Shown here: positions 1 to 6,694 of the stretch, piece after piece
How the letters are laid out: each line of letters starts with the position of its first letter
How positions within the stretch are numbered: the stretch's first letter is position 1
DNA from: Nitrospirota bacterium
GTDB lineage: Bacteria; Nitrospirota; Thermodesulfovibrionia; Thermodesulfovibrionales; JdFR-85
Assembly: GCA_013151785.1 (NCBI GenBank)
Contig: JAADHP010000108.1
Span: forward strand, 1 to 8,588
Direction: 5' to 3'
Length of the DNA: 8,588 nt
The notes under the pieces: generated by a model
What the model saw: the letters and a program-made list of their open reading frames with translations, nothing else
The model's database searches: none
What the model was told of the DNA's origin: nothing
Made by a program: the position numbers and the translations under genes

Positions 1-239
1 TAAATAAATTTAATCGGAATTCTATATGGATAGATATCTTCATTCCATATCATCTTTTCAGATTTAAAAGGTTTTCCAGTAACAGTGGCAAGTCCAGCAA
101 GGGCTTTGTCAACGATAAAAGCTATGTAATCTCCCTTCTGCCAGTCCTTAAAACGGTCAAGTTTGCTTCCCCACAACCCATGTTTCAGGCAGAGAAGGAA
201 TGGATACTGTCCTATTTTTACAATACGCAAGCGTGTCAT
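1..239 (-). CDS. EVE-domain (PUA-like) protein, 5' part only
   Basis: The gene runs off the left edge: 79 codons are visible from an ATG at 237-239. The start is well supported by a GGAGG-type ribosome site about 7 nt upstream. The visible protein has a glycine/lysine-rich 'WQKGDYIAFIV' segment, then 'LAGLATVTGKPF' and 'MIWNEDIYPYRIPIKF'. This order (parameter-limiting W...GD strand, then a strand, then a W-x5-YPYR strand) is what I know from EVE/PUA-like folds, which bind modified bases in RNA or DNA. The family includes stand-alone proteins of about 140-200 residues and domains fused to McrB-like restriction enzymes; the C-terminal half needed to tell these apart is missing. It has its own predicted promoter (258-263), so it is probably not co-transcribed with the gene at 314-619. 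The fold assignment is from motif resemblance; the substrate is unknown. Confidence 0.7.
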   Translation of the reverse strand, partial: MTRLRIVKIGQYPFLLCLKHGLWGSKLDRFKDWQKGDYIAFIVDKALAGLATVTGKPFKSEKMIWNEDIYPYRIPIKFI

Positions 240-257
240 TTCACTCCCTCCACGATT

Positions 258-263
258 ATTATA
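258..263 (-). promoter_or_regulatory. Predicted extended -10 promoter of the EVE-domain gene
   Basis: The minus strand carries a perfect TATAAT preceded by TGA, that is an extended -10 (TGnTATAAT). No good -35 is visible at 16-18 nt, which is tolerated with an extended -10. Transcription would start near 251 and give a leader of about 12 nt containing just the ribosome site. Confidence 0.45.
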
Positions 264-313
264 TCAAACTATTAACAAAATTCGGAAAGTACCATCTCAG
301 ACCGTATTTAAAC

Positions 314-619
314 TTAAATAAAATCTGACAAACCAAAGAGTTCTTTTTCTTTATTAAGTGTCTTTTTCAGAGATTCAGCACAGGCCTTACTACAGGTCAT
401 AAATAGAAGGTCATATCCGTCTTTTTTGGCCTCTGAATCACTTGTAGTTACAATAGCAGGGATAGTTTTATCTGTTTTAACAAGTTGAAAGGGAATTATC
501 TTTCCCTCCATCTCTTTCGACAGAATATTCTTTATAATCCTTGCACCAAGCCCAAAGACCTCAGAATCTTCTGATATCTCTTTATTGCACCATGCACAGA
601 TATTTCCTATAAAAGACAT
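314..619 (-). CDS. Small four-cysteine hypothetical protein, possible zinc-binding treble-clef/TRASH-like
   Basis: A 101-residue soluble protein that I do not recognise by name. It opens with C8-x2-C11 (ICAWC) and has C76-x3-C80 (MTCSKAC) near the end, the latter followed by a charged helix. A CxxC knuckle plus a later F-x2-C-S-x2-C is the cysteine layout of TRASH/treble-clef zinc fingers, although the roughly 64-residue spacing here is longer than in a classical TRASH domain. The middle is a mixed strand/helix region without further motifs. The ATG at 617-619 has an AGAAGG ribosome site 7 nt upstream. The gene stands alone between the EVE gene and the toxin-antitoxin pair, with its own -10 box (657-662). 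Metal binding is an inference; a role in metal sensing or as a small adaptor is only a possibility. Confidence 0.65.
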   Translation of the reverse strand: MSFIGNICAWCNKEISEDSEVFGLGARIIKNILSKEMEGKIIPFQLVKTDKTIPAIVTTSDSEAKKDGYDLLFMTCSKACAESLKKTLNKEKELFGLSDFI

Positions 620-656
620 CTCTTTACCTTCTTTTCCAAACCCTTTATCATCTTTT

Positions 657-662
657 ATTATA
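657..662 (-). promoter_or_regulatory. Predicted -10 box of the four-cysteine protein gene
   Basis: A perfect TATAAT lies on the minus strand 38 nt upstream of the start codon. The expected -35 position is A/T-rich and does not match TTGACA well, so this is a weak prediction from the -10 alone. Confidence 0.3.
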
Positions 663-744
663 GTACTAATTCTGATGTTTATTTTACCACACTTTAAAAA
701 CGTTAATAACTAAAATCCCCATTTTTTAATAACTATACTTAAAG

Positions 745-860
745 GACCTCGAAAATTCTTGACAAGAGCATTCAATACACTTCAGCAAAGTCAGATACTT
801 TATATCGACGCCACTCAGTCCCCATGCCCCACCGCCTCCAGAGTGTTCTCCATAAAAATG
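745..860. other. GC-rich island of unknown origin between two AT-rich genes
   Basis: Positions about 807-850 are roughly two-thirds G+C by eye, while the flanks are roughly one-third. The minus strand has a stop-free stretch rich in glycine (GGGGAWGLSGVD...) and a second frame (MGTEWRRYKVSDFAEVY then stop), but no frame has a start with a ribosome site and adequate length. Terminal inverted repeats and a target duplication are not obvious. It could be the stub of an insertion element, a dispersed repeat or a structured RNA; I cannot decide. The rest of the 620-873 gap is AT-rich and featureless apart from the -10 box at 657-662. Confidence 0.3.
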
Positions 861-873
861 TACGAATTATTTG

Positions 874-1287
874 TCATTCCTTATCAGGTAAATTTTTAAG
901 AAACTCATTCAAGCTCATTATTTTTATGCCTTTGTATTCCTTAAGTTTTAGAAGATGGGAATCTCCACTAACAATAATTTTTGCTTTCCCGTCTATTGCC
1001 ATATTTATAAAAAGATTATCTGAAGGGTCTTCCTTTATTGGAGCATGGTTAGAAGCTATGTCTATTTCTTCTGCCATGCTTCTCAAATCTAAAATAATTC
1101 TGTATATATCTTCAGCATCAAAGGCAAATTTAAGCGACAATACTCGCACAAATTCTTCAAGGGATTCTCTGCAAATCAGAAGTTTGTATCTGGATGACTT
1201 CAAATACGTTAATAGTTGACGTGCCTTTCCCTTCCATAAATAACCAGAAATCAAGATATTAGTGTCAAGCACTAACCTTTTTTTCAC
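874..1287 (-). CDS. PIN-domain ribonuclease toxin of a toxin-antitoxin pair (COG1569-like)
   Basis: A 137-residue single-domain PIN protein, the normal size for VapC-like or COG1569-like toxins. The acidic metal-binding residues are present in order: D8 in VLDTNILIS, E45 in SLEEF, D90 in EDPSDN and D109 in VSGDSHLL. PIN toxins are Mg/Mn-dependent endoribonucleases that cleave tRNA, rRNA or mRNA when freed from their antitoxin. The DPSDN and GDxHLL wording is typical of the 'putative toxin component, PIN family' group rather than classical VapC. The start is a GTG at 1285-1287 that overlaps the antitoxin stop by 4 nt (GTGA), with GAGGAG just upstream, so translation is probably coupled to the antitoxin. 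All catalytic positions are intact, so an active toxin is expected; its RNA target cannot be read from sequence. Confidence 0.88.
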   Translation of the reverse strand: MKKRLVLDTNILISGYLWKGKARQLLTYLKSSRYKLLICRESLEEFVRVLSLKFAFDAEDIYRIILDLRSMAEEIDIASNHAPIKEDPSDNLFINMAIDGKAKIIVSGDSHLLKLKEYKGIKIMSLNEFLKNLPDKE

Positions 1288-1505
1288 CTGACTCCTCTAA
1301 CCTCATGCACTATCTTTTCAATCTCTTTCATGCTCATGGGCTTAATCCCCTTCTTTTTGACTAACTCGTCTGTATAACTAAAAATATCCTTTTCCTCGGA
1401 AGGCAGAATTATCACCTCTACTTTGCTGCCAGGCTTAAAAGGTAGGGATTTTATTGTTATACTTTTATTTTTCTCCACTGATACAATCTTCTTTATTGCC
1501 TGCAT
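1284..1505 (-). CDS. Antitoxin partner of the PIN toxin
   Basis: A 73-residue protein directly upstream of, and overlapping, the PIN toxin. The N-terminal 37 residues form a short beta-rich unit (SITIKSLPFKPGSKVEVIIL) of the kind found in AbrB-like/AF2212-like antitoxins that bind DNA as dimers. The C-terminal half (KDIFSYTDELVKKKGI... to EIEKIVHEVRG) is a charged helical tail that would wrap the toxin. I chose the ATG at 1503-1505 over an in-frame ATG at 1545-1547 because AAGGAGGTG sits 5 nt before it and the longer version adds only a polar, lysine-rich extension that would contain the ribosome site. The likely role is to neutralise the toxin and repress its own promoter. Assignment rests on position, size and fold resemblance. 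Confidence 0.8.
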   Translation of the reverse strand: MQAIKKIVSVEKNKSITIKSLPFKPGSKVEVIILPSEEKDIFSYTDELVKKKGIKPMSMKEIEKIVHEVRGVR

Positions 1506-1510
1506 TTTAT

Positions 1511-1519
1511 CACCTCCTT
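1511..1519 (-). promoter_or_regulatory. Strong Shine-Dalgarno that sets the antitoxin start
   Basis: AAGGAGGTG on the minus strand, complementary to the 16S 3' end over at least 8 bases and 5 nt from the ATG at 1503-1505. It is the best ribosome site in the window, which would fit the need for antitoxin to be made in excess over the GTG-started toxin. Confidence 0.8.
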
Positions 1520-1576
1520 TTTTAGATACCTCTTCTTTGTTAATCATTGTGCATCTCTAACTCTATGTTTTTTTAT

Positions 1577-1604
1577 ATTCTATCATCTCATCGTAGAGAA
1601 TCAA
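1577..1604 (-). promoter_or_regulatory. Predicted promoter of the toxin-antitoxin pair
   Basis: On the minus strand, TTGATT (1599-1604) and TAGAAT (1577-1582) are separated by 16 nt and lie about 70 nt upstream of the antitoxin start. A second perfect TATAAT lies farther upstream at 1701-1706 with a weak TTAAAA 18 nt before it. Either could serve; neither has an obvious operator palindrome. Confidence 0.35.
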
Positions 1605-1726
1605 TCAGTCCACACTTCAAGTCTCTCTAAGTTCTTTCTTGTTATATCTTCAAGTTTTCACCTTTCTTCAAACTGCTCCTTTAATTTTAAACCCTTTCTA
1701 ATTATACAGTAATTCAGTATGATGTT
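1601..1726 (-). pseudogene. Possible decayed coding fragment upstream of the antitoxin
   Basis: One minus-strand frame from 1726 to the stop at 1601-1603 is open except for a single TGA at 1658-1660. It would encode a charged, helix-like stretch (LKLKEQFEER, then after the stop KLEDITRKNLERLEVWTD). There is no start codon with a ribosome site, and 42 codons with one stop is not strong evidence in a purine-rich strand, so this could be chance. It is recorded because it is the only coding-like signal in the 347-bp gap 1506-1852. The remaining gap, 1727-1852, shows nothing I can name. Confidence 0.2.
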
Positions 1727-1852
1727 TTAAGTCTAACTCACTTAAAAGAGACTTTGCGAAAGTATAAACATATAGTTGTAGCCGGTGTCATACTGTCCAG
1801 AAAGATTTTAAATAAGGGAGGCTATGGTCAGAGGGATTCACTGGAACAGGGG

Positions 1853-3286
1853 TTATCTTGTATAGACTCTCCGCAAAATAAACAGCCTCTCCCGGGCATA
1901 TCTGCCAAGTTCAGAATAGGGATCAATACGCACCTGCAATGAATATTCCCTTATTGCAGCCCTGATATTTCCCGTATTTTCATAGCATATTCCCAGCAGC
2001 CCATGCACCTCTGGGTCTTTTGGTGCTACCGAGGCAAAGGCCCTGAGATGAGGAATGGCAACCCTGTATCGGCCCAGATGAAAATATGCTTTGCCAAGGC
2101 CAAAGTGTGAGTAGGCATGGTCAGGGAAAAGGTGAAGGCTCTTTTTAAATCTACCAACTGCTTCATAATACCTTTTTTCTTTTAAAGCCACAAGTCCCAG
2201 ACCATAAAAGGCAGGTTGATAGTCGTGGTACAGGGAGAGGGCCTTCCTGAAATACCTTTCTGCCTTTTTATATTCACCCTTTTTGTATTCAATCATTCCG
2301 TAGAGATTATAGAAAGGTGCCTCCCTGTTTGCCTTCTCTATAGCCTTCTTCAGGAGTGATTCAGCCCTGCCTATCTTCTCTTTATTGTAATACAGGACAG
2401 CCCTGTCATAAATAAAATAGACCCTGTTAATCCTCTTCAACCCGCTGATGGCCTGTTGAAAGACCTTTGTATTTTTACCATCTCCTTTTATTTTGTAATG
2501 TGGTAGCTGTCTGATCATCTGCAGCATCTCTTCCTTTCTTACTTCCTCCCTGGGATGAGTTGAAAGAAGGGCATTCAGAAAATTGTCCTCTCCCCGTTTC
2601 TTGCCAAGGTTTTTAAGATACTTATCAATAGCCACTTCAAGCCGATCATGTGCCCTGATGGCCTCATAAGGGTCATAACCAAGCCTTGCCATGTACTTTA
2701 CACCAAGACGATCTGCCTCAAGTTCCTGGGATCTATCGAACTTCAACAGCAGGAGGCTACTTCCAAGGGCACCAACCCTGAGGAGTGCCTGTCCACCGGA
2801 TTTTCCACCCAGGGCCATACTGCCCACCAGAAGGCCGAATTGCTGTAGTGTGCCAAGAGTAATCCTTTCGGCAGTGTGTCTTGCCATCACATGCCCCACC
2901 TCATGACCTATGACTGCTGCAAATTGAGCCTCGTTGTCCAGTTCGGCAAGAAGTCCCCTTGTGATTGCCACATATCCTGGCAGTGCAAAGGCATTCGGCA
3001 AGGAAGTGTTCTGTATAACAAAGGTCATGGGAAGATAGGGCCTTTCAGAGATTTTCCAGATATTCCTGACTATCCTTTCAAGATATCTCCTGAGTTTCTC
3101 GTCCCTGTACTCACCACCATAGGACCATTTCAAGGATGGAGCAGCCTCTCTGCCTATGTTTATCTCTTCAGATTCCGATACAAGCATGAACTCATGCCTG
3201 CCTGTAACAGGATTTACTGCACAGGTGGTAAGGACAAGCAGTAATGGAATAAGTAGTATCCTTAATAAGTGTATCCCTTTATCCAT
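1853..3286 (-). CDS. BepA/YfgC-like M48 metallopeptidase lipoprotein with C-terminal TPRs
   Basis: A 477-residue zinc protease expected in the periplasm, anchored by lipid. An N-terminal hydrophobic segment ends in a lipobox-like LTTC with C22 as the lipidation site; Thr before the Cys is less usual than Gly/Ala/Ser. The M48 catalytic domain follows, with H128-E129-V-G-H132, a third ligand E188 in QELEAD, and a conserved STHP histidine (H244) that matches the active-site 'switch' histidine known from E. coli BepA. From about residue 290 to 460, four to five TPR units (e.g. AERYFRKAL, FYGLGLVALKEKRY, AYSHFGLGKAYFHLGRY) form a partner-binding array. Family members degrade or assist assembly of outer-membrane proteins such as LptD. 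The start at 3284-3286 overlaps the nuclease gene by 25 nt; ATGs at 3298 and 3316 are alternatives, and that at 3298 has AGGA close upstream. It is the last gene of the three-gene unit. Confidence 0.9.
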   Translation of the reverse strand: MDKGIHLLRILLIPLLLVLTTCAVNPVTGRHEFMLVSESEEINIGREAAPSLKWSYGGEYRDEKLRRYLERIVRNIWKISERPYLPMTFVIQNTSLPNAFALPGYVAITRGLLAELDNEAQFAAVIGHEVGHVMARHTAERITLGTLQQFGLLVGSMALGGKSGGQALLRVGALGSSLLLLKFDRSQELEADRLGVKYMARLGYDPYEAIRAHDRLEVAIDKYLKNLGKKRGEDNFLNALLSTHPREEVRKEEMLQMIRQLPHYKIKGDGKNTKVFQQAISGLKRINRVYFIYDRAVLYYNKEKIGRAESLLKKAIEKANREAPFYNLYGMIEYKKGEYKKAERYFRKALSLYHDYQPAFYGLGLVALKEKRYYEAVGRFKKSLHLFPDHAYSHFGLGKAYFHLGRYRVAIPHLRAFASVAPKDPEVHGLLGICYENTGNIRAAIREYSLQVRIDPYSELGRYARERLFILRRVYTR

Positions 3287-6114
3287 TGTGTTCCACATAT
3301 ATCCTGGTATAAGCATTCAGGACAGTTTTTACGCATATCAGTGGTAGGAAAAAAGTCCATCTCAGGATCAAATACCTCTTCCAGGAGTTTCCTGATTATA
3401 TCCTTCATTATATAAAATTCCTCTTGTGTATTAATAACTTTCAACTCAGCCTTTTCATCCAATCTCCCTTTACCAAGGAGGAGATAATGCCCTTCCACTG
3501 GAATGTCAAAGATACCCTCGCAAAGAAGCATATAAAAGGGTATCTGGATAGAGCCTATGGAATCTGACCAGGTCTTTCTATCATTTCCTTTCAGATTATT
3601 GAATCTTATCTTCAGATGGTTCTCAGAAGAGGCAATCTTATAATCAATAAGCATAATCCTCTCCTCATCTCCTGGCAGGCGTCTCATCTCTATCCTGTCA
3701 ATAACACCTTTAAGCCTGAAACCATGAAGTTCCATGTTAAATAATTTTTCTGTGGCAATGGTCTGTATCTCCATGCCCCTTTTTATCATTGTCCTGTAAT
3801 AATGATTGATCAAATCAGCCATGCGTTTCTTTACCTGTCTTTTGATAAGATAAAATGCACCGGTTATCTCCCTTCCATAATGTCTTTCAAAGACCCTGTC
3901 CACAATCTCATGGATTCGATTGGTATCAAGATGCTCCTCCTTCAGTGTAATGCCTGATAGTGGCTTAAAGAACTCTCCCAGTATCTGGTGAACGATTATC
4001 CCTATATCCCTTCTGTCAGGGTCGGGTGTTATCTCATCCTTCTCACTCAGTTGCAATACATAACGATAATAAAAACGCACAGGGCATTTGATATAATCAT
4101 CCAGTGATGTGGCACTGAACTGGAATTCTCTGAGAGCATTAATGATCTCTTCCGATTTCCTGATAGATGAAGGAACACGATTATCCAGCTTTATCTCGTA
4201 TCTTATGGGTCTGACAAATCTATCTGAATCTACAACCCCTATCTGTTTTTCCTTTTCCCAGATAAGCTTTTCTATAAATCTGCTCTTTTCGGTCTTGTCA
4301 TTCTCCACATAGAAGAGGTGTACCTCCTTTGCACCTTTAATGAGAAGGTCAAAATATGCACCTGTGAGAATGTCTCTCTTTTTATATGTTGAAAGCCCGA
4401 GAATCTCCCGAATCTTCTGAGGTATCAAAGAGTCCTCTTTCTTGCCCTCAGGAATAATGCCTTCGTTGAGATTGAGAAAATAGACCCTGTCAAACCTTAT
4501 ATTCCTGGTCTCAAGAAATCCCAGAACCTGGATTCCTCTGAGCGGGGTTCCCTCAAAGGGTACAGTATAGGTCTTTATATATTTCTTAAAGAAATTAAAA
4601 TAACCTGCGGTGGAGTCGAATCTTACGGTTCTGAAAAGGGAACTTTCAAGCTCATCAAAGGCCTTGAGGAATCCCTCACTGAAGGGATAGAAAAAGGCAT
4701 GGTGAGAGGCCGTACTATTGTGATAGATGTACATGAGCACCTCGGATGATTTCTTCGCCAGGTCTGCCACATCTGTAAACTCCATAAACTTCAGGATAGT
4801 ATGGGAATGAATATTCCTTAAGTGTTCCCTTAATCTATCCCTGTTGATTGAGGAGAGTTCAGATTCTTCATTGTCTCCCTTGAATATATTATCTATGAGC
4901 TCCTCGATATCCTCAAGCAGGGCAAAAACAATACCGCGCTCCCTCAGTTCCTCTTCTATGAAATGAAACAGTATCCTTGTTATATCCTCTCTCTTTTTAC
5001 CTCCATATGTGAAATATATATTCTTTGTATATGGATGAAGAACAAACTTGATATAAGATGGAACATAAATCCTGTTATCCACAGCAGAGTTGATAACCTC
5101 TATGAGAGATTCATAGAATGCAAAGATAGGCGTCCTGAAGAGAGGGTAGCCCATGGATATGTTGTACTCCCTGTCATCAAGCATGCTGAGACAGTAATGT
5201 AACATGGGCATGAGCAGTTCAACACCCGGCATGACAATAACTGTCCTCTCGTCCACCCTGTTGGACTCCTTGAGTTCCTTAATCCTTTCAGCAAGTACGA
5301 ATATCTGACCGTGGTTGTCTGGGCTCTTATAAATGGAGATATCAGCCTCTGTATCATCATCTGCATGCTCAATAACCTCAACAGAATCAAACATTCTCAA
5401 CTGTTCCTTGATTGCCTCTACATTCTGAAAAATGATAGTTGTTGCAGGATGGTCAAGAAGTTTTTTAAATATCCTCTTTTCCGTTTCTGTCAACAGTAGA
5501 AAACCTGACAGGATTATGCCCTTCTCTCCTTCTAAGTTCAGGTCACTTTCAGATACCTGCCTGTATCTCATGGAACGCGTGGAAAGTCCGTGTGTTCTTA
5601 GCTCCTCATAGAATTCCCTGTAAATGGAAGAAAAGGTCTGAATCTTGTTCTCTGTTTCAAAGAAGCCTTTATCAAAGGCTGATATATCTACTGAGCCGAG
5701 GCTTGCTGCTTTAATATCTTCAATAAGACACTCCTCCAGGTCCCTGAAGAGTCGTGAGCCTATTCCTATAAAATCTTCTATTTTTAAGAATCTTTCTCCA
5801 CCCAGGGGGGATGTACTGTTTCGATGTATCTCGTAGAGTATGGCAAGTGCATCAAGGCTGCTTATTTTCTTATCCTTTATCCCCAGTTCTTTTTCATACA
5901 GATAATCTATAAAATCATCCATTGAGAATATTCTTGGTGGAACAAAGCCTTTCTTTACCCTTCGGGCGAGTTCTTTTCTCAGGAAATGGGCAGGTCTTCT
6001 GCCAGGGAAAACGACAATATTATCCGAGTAGTCTGGATCTCCATTATAAAGCAGATCAGCCAGAAACTCTATAATAAGATTCAGTTTCGGAGGTATCAGT
6101 AAAATCCTTCCCAT
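3262..6114 (-). CDS. AddB-type PD-(D/E)XK nuclease with 4Fe-4S cysteine set
   Basis: A 950-residue protein of the AddB family, the partner of AddA in double-strand break processing and RecA loading. The N-terminus (residues 32-70, VVFPGRRPAHFLRKEL then PPRIFSMDDF) matches the inactive helicase-like half of alphaproteobacterial-style AddB; there is no GKT Walker A. A helicase motif V/VI-like segment lies near 526-555 (RGIQVLGFLETRN, LNLNEGIIP). The C-terminal nuclease has H709, D806 (GVIDRIE), D824-Y-K826 (LIDYK) and Q857. C677 (IKCPVRFYY) plus C931, C934 and C940 (CPECLYQDIC) form the 'iron staple' that binds a 4Fe-4S cluster in AddB. All these residues are intact, so the nuclease should be active. 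The ATG has AAAGGA 6 nt upstream, overlapping the stop of the preceding gene 8 nt away. No addA is adjacent. An alternative is a stand-alone RecB-nuclease-family protein. Confidence 0.82.
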   Translation of the reverse strand: MGRILLIPPKLNLIIEFLADLLYNGDPDYSDNIVVFPGRRPAHFLRKELARRVKKGFVPPRIFSMDDFIDYLYEKELGIKDKKISSLDALAILYEIHRNSTSPLGGERFLKIEDFIGIGSRLFRDLEECLIEDIKAASLGSVDISAFDKGFFETENKIQTFSSIYREFYEELRTHGLSTRSMRYRQVSESDLNLEGEKGIILSGFLLLTETEKRIFKKLLDHPATTIIFQNVEAIKEQLRMFDSVEVIEHADDDTEADISIYKSPDNHGQIFVLAERIKELKESNRVDERTVIVMPGVELLMPMLHYCLSMLDDREYNISMGYPLFRTPIFAFYESLIEVINSAVDNRIYVPSYIKFVLHPYTKNIYFTYGGKKREDITRILFHFIEEELRERGIVFALLEDIEELIDNIFKGDNEESELSSINRDRLREHLRNIHSHTILKFMEFTDVADLAKKSSEVLMYIYHNSTASHHAFFYPFSEGFLKAFDELESSLFRTVRFDSTAGYFNFFKKYIKTYTVPFEGTPLRGIQVLGFLETRNIRFDRVYFLNLNEGIIPEGKKEDSLIPQKIREILGLSTYKKRDILTGAYFDLLIKGAKEVHLFYVENDKTEKSRFIEKLIWEKEKQIGVVDSDRFVRPIRYEIKLDNRVPSSIRKSEEIINALREFQFSATSLDDYIKCPVRFYYRYVLQLSEKDEITPDPDRRDIGIIVHQILGEFFKPLSGITLKEEHLDTNRIHEIVDRVFERHYGREITGAFYLIKRQVKKRMADLINHYYRTMIKRGMEIQTIATEKLFNMELHGFRLKGVIDRIEMRRLPGDEERIMLIDYKIASSENHLKIRFNNLKGNDRKTWSDSIGSIQIPFYMLLCEGIFDIPVEGHYLLLGKGRLDEKAELKVINTQEEFYIMKDIIRKLLEEVFDPEMDFFPTTDMRKNCPECLYQDICGTQWIKGYTY

Positions 6115-6122
6115 TTAATCCT

Positions 6123-6512
6123 TTATAACAGAGGTAAAATTGTCAGTATAATAAAGCCAAAAAACAGCACCATTGTGATAATTAAGACCTTTTGGCGTCC
6201 CCATCTTGTTCTATCTATCCAGGGAATATAGAAGAGCAGTAATACAGTCAGAAGGGGCACAAGCACGGTTCCAACAAATATCCATTTGCCATGGAAATAA
6301 CGGATCAACTGATAAAGCCATAGGAAATACCACTCAGGTCGTGGTTGATAAGGTGCGGTAAAATCAATCAGTCTGCCAATCTCAGGTGGCCACAGAAGGG
6401 CAAGGATGGTTACTAACTCAAGGGTAAAAAATATCACCAGAACTATCTCAAAGAGATAATCAGGATAAAAGCTCTTCTCCTTTGTATTATTGGTTTTGTC
6501 TTCTTTTGTCAT
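6123..6512 (-). CDS. Cytochrome b C-terminal domain / subunit IV-like protein (orphan)
   Basis: A 129-residue integral membrane protein that matches the C-terminal domain of cytochrome b (PetD/subunit IV of b6f-type complexes; somewhat shorter than the usual 150-160 residues). A first helix spans about 18-42, then a loop carries the quinol-oxidation signature P59-E-W-Y-F63 preceded by APYQPR, then helices at about 77-98 and 108-129. In bc/b6f complexes this domain forms part of the Qo site together with the haem-binding N-terminal half and the Rieske protein. Neither partner lies upstream here, where only a promoter and a terminator are seen. The frame upstream of the ATG at 6510-6512 has no other usable start, and the ribosome site (AGAGAAGAGA) is weak. 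It heads the three-gene unit, 8 nt before the nuclease. It may serve a complex encoded elsewhere, or be a leftover of a lost operon. Confidence 0.85.
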   Translation of the reverse strand: MTKEDKTNNTKEKSFYPDYLFEIVLVIFFTLELVTILALLWPPEIGRLIDFTAPYQPRPEWYFLWLYQLIRYFHGKWIFVGTVLVPLLTVLLLFYIPWIDRTRWGRQKVLIITMVLFFGFIILTILPLL

Positions 6513-6539
6513 GGGTTGTCTCTTCTCTATGTTAAAACA

Positions 6540-6556
6540 GAACCAGTAAATGGTTC
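6540..6556 (-). promoter_or_regulatory. Hairpin in the leader of the cytochrome b-domain gene
   Basis: GAACCA (6540-6545) and TGGTTC (6551-6556) are exact inverted repeats around a 5-nt loop, followed on the minus strand by TGTTTT. It sits 27 nt before the start codon in the predicted leader. The stem is short, so it is at best a weak attenuator or mRNA-stability element. Confidence 0.25.
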
Positions 6557-6618
6557 AACCTGGTAATGAAAATGATGGAACGGACATTGTAAGGCGGGCA
6601 TTGACTTTACTGCTCACT

Positions 6619-6647
6619 ATCCTAAACATTTGAAGGGAAACTATCAA
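6619..6647 (-). promoter_or_regulatory. Predicted promoter of the cytochrome b-domain / nuclease / M48 unit
   Basis: On the minus strand TTGATA (6642-6647, 5 of 6 consensus bases) and TAGGAT (6619-6624, 4 of 6) are spaced by 17 nt. Transcription would begin near 6612, giving a leader of about 100 nt before the ATG at 6512. It lies just downstream of the leftward terminator at 6653-6692, as expected for the head of an independent unit. Confidence 0.45.
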
Positions 6648-6652
6648 CAAAA

Positions 6653-6692
6653 ATTCTAAAAACCCTGCTCAGGGGAATGAGTACCAGGGTTT
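6653..6692 (-). terminator. Intrinsic terminator reading leftward
   Basis: AAACCCTG (6660-6667) and CAGGGTTT (6685-6692) are exact 8-bp inverted repeats; inside them CTCA (6668-6671) pairs with TGAG (6678-6681), giving a 12-bp stem with a 3-nt bulge and a 6-nt loop. On the minus strand the stem runs directly into TTTTTAGAATTTTT. No minus-strand gene lies to its right in this window, so the gene it once ended may have been lost, or it acts on antisense transcription. Confidence 0.55.
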
Positions 6693-6694
6693 GA

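Noticed and set aside
759..787. Plus-strand TTGACA at 759-764 as a promoter
   Set aside because: No -10-like hexamer at 16-18 nt spacing and no plus-strand gene downstream.
824..1219. 131-codon plus-strand ORF
   Set aside because: It lies antisense over the PIN toxin, which has intact catalytic residues and a coupled start; the plus frame has no domain and reads like a mirror of the toxin.
1503..1547. Longer antitoxin start at 1547
   Set aside because: It would place the excellent ribosome site inside the coding region and adds a lysine-rich tail unlike the family; the start at 1505 is better supported.
1729..1754. Inverted repeat AAGTCT...AGACTT as a possible terminator for the M48 gene
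   Set aside because: Only 6 bp with a 14-nt loop and no T-run in the right direction.
1754..1942. 62-codon plus-strand ORF starting with TTG
   Set aside because: No ribosome site, half of it is antisense to the M48 gene end, and the product has no recognisable feature.
2648..3347. Several plus-strand ORFs over the M48 gene
   Set aside because: All are antisense to the protease, whose HEVGH, ELEAD and TPR motifs prove the minus frame.
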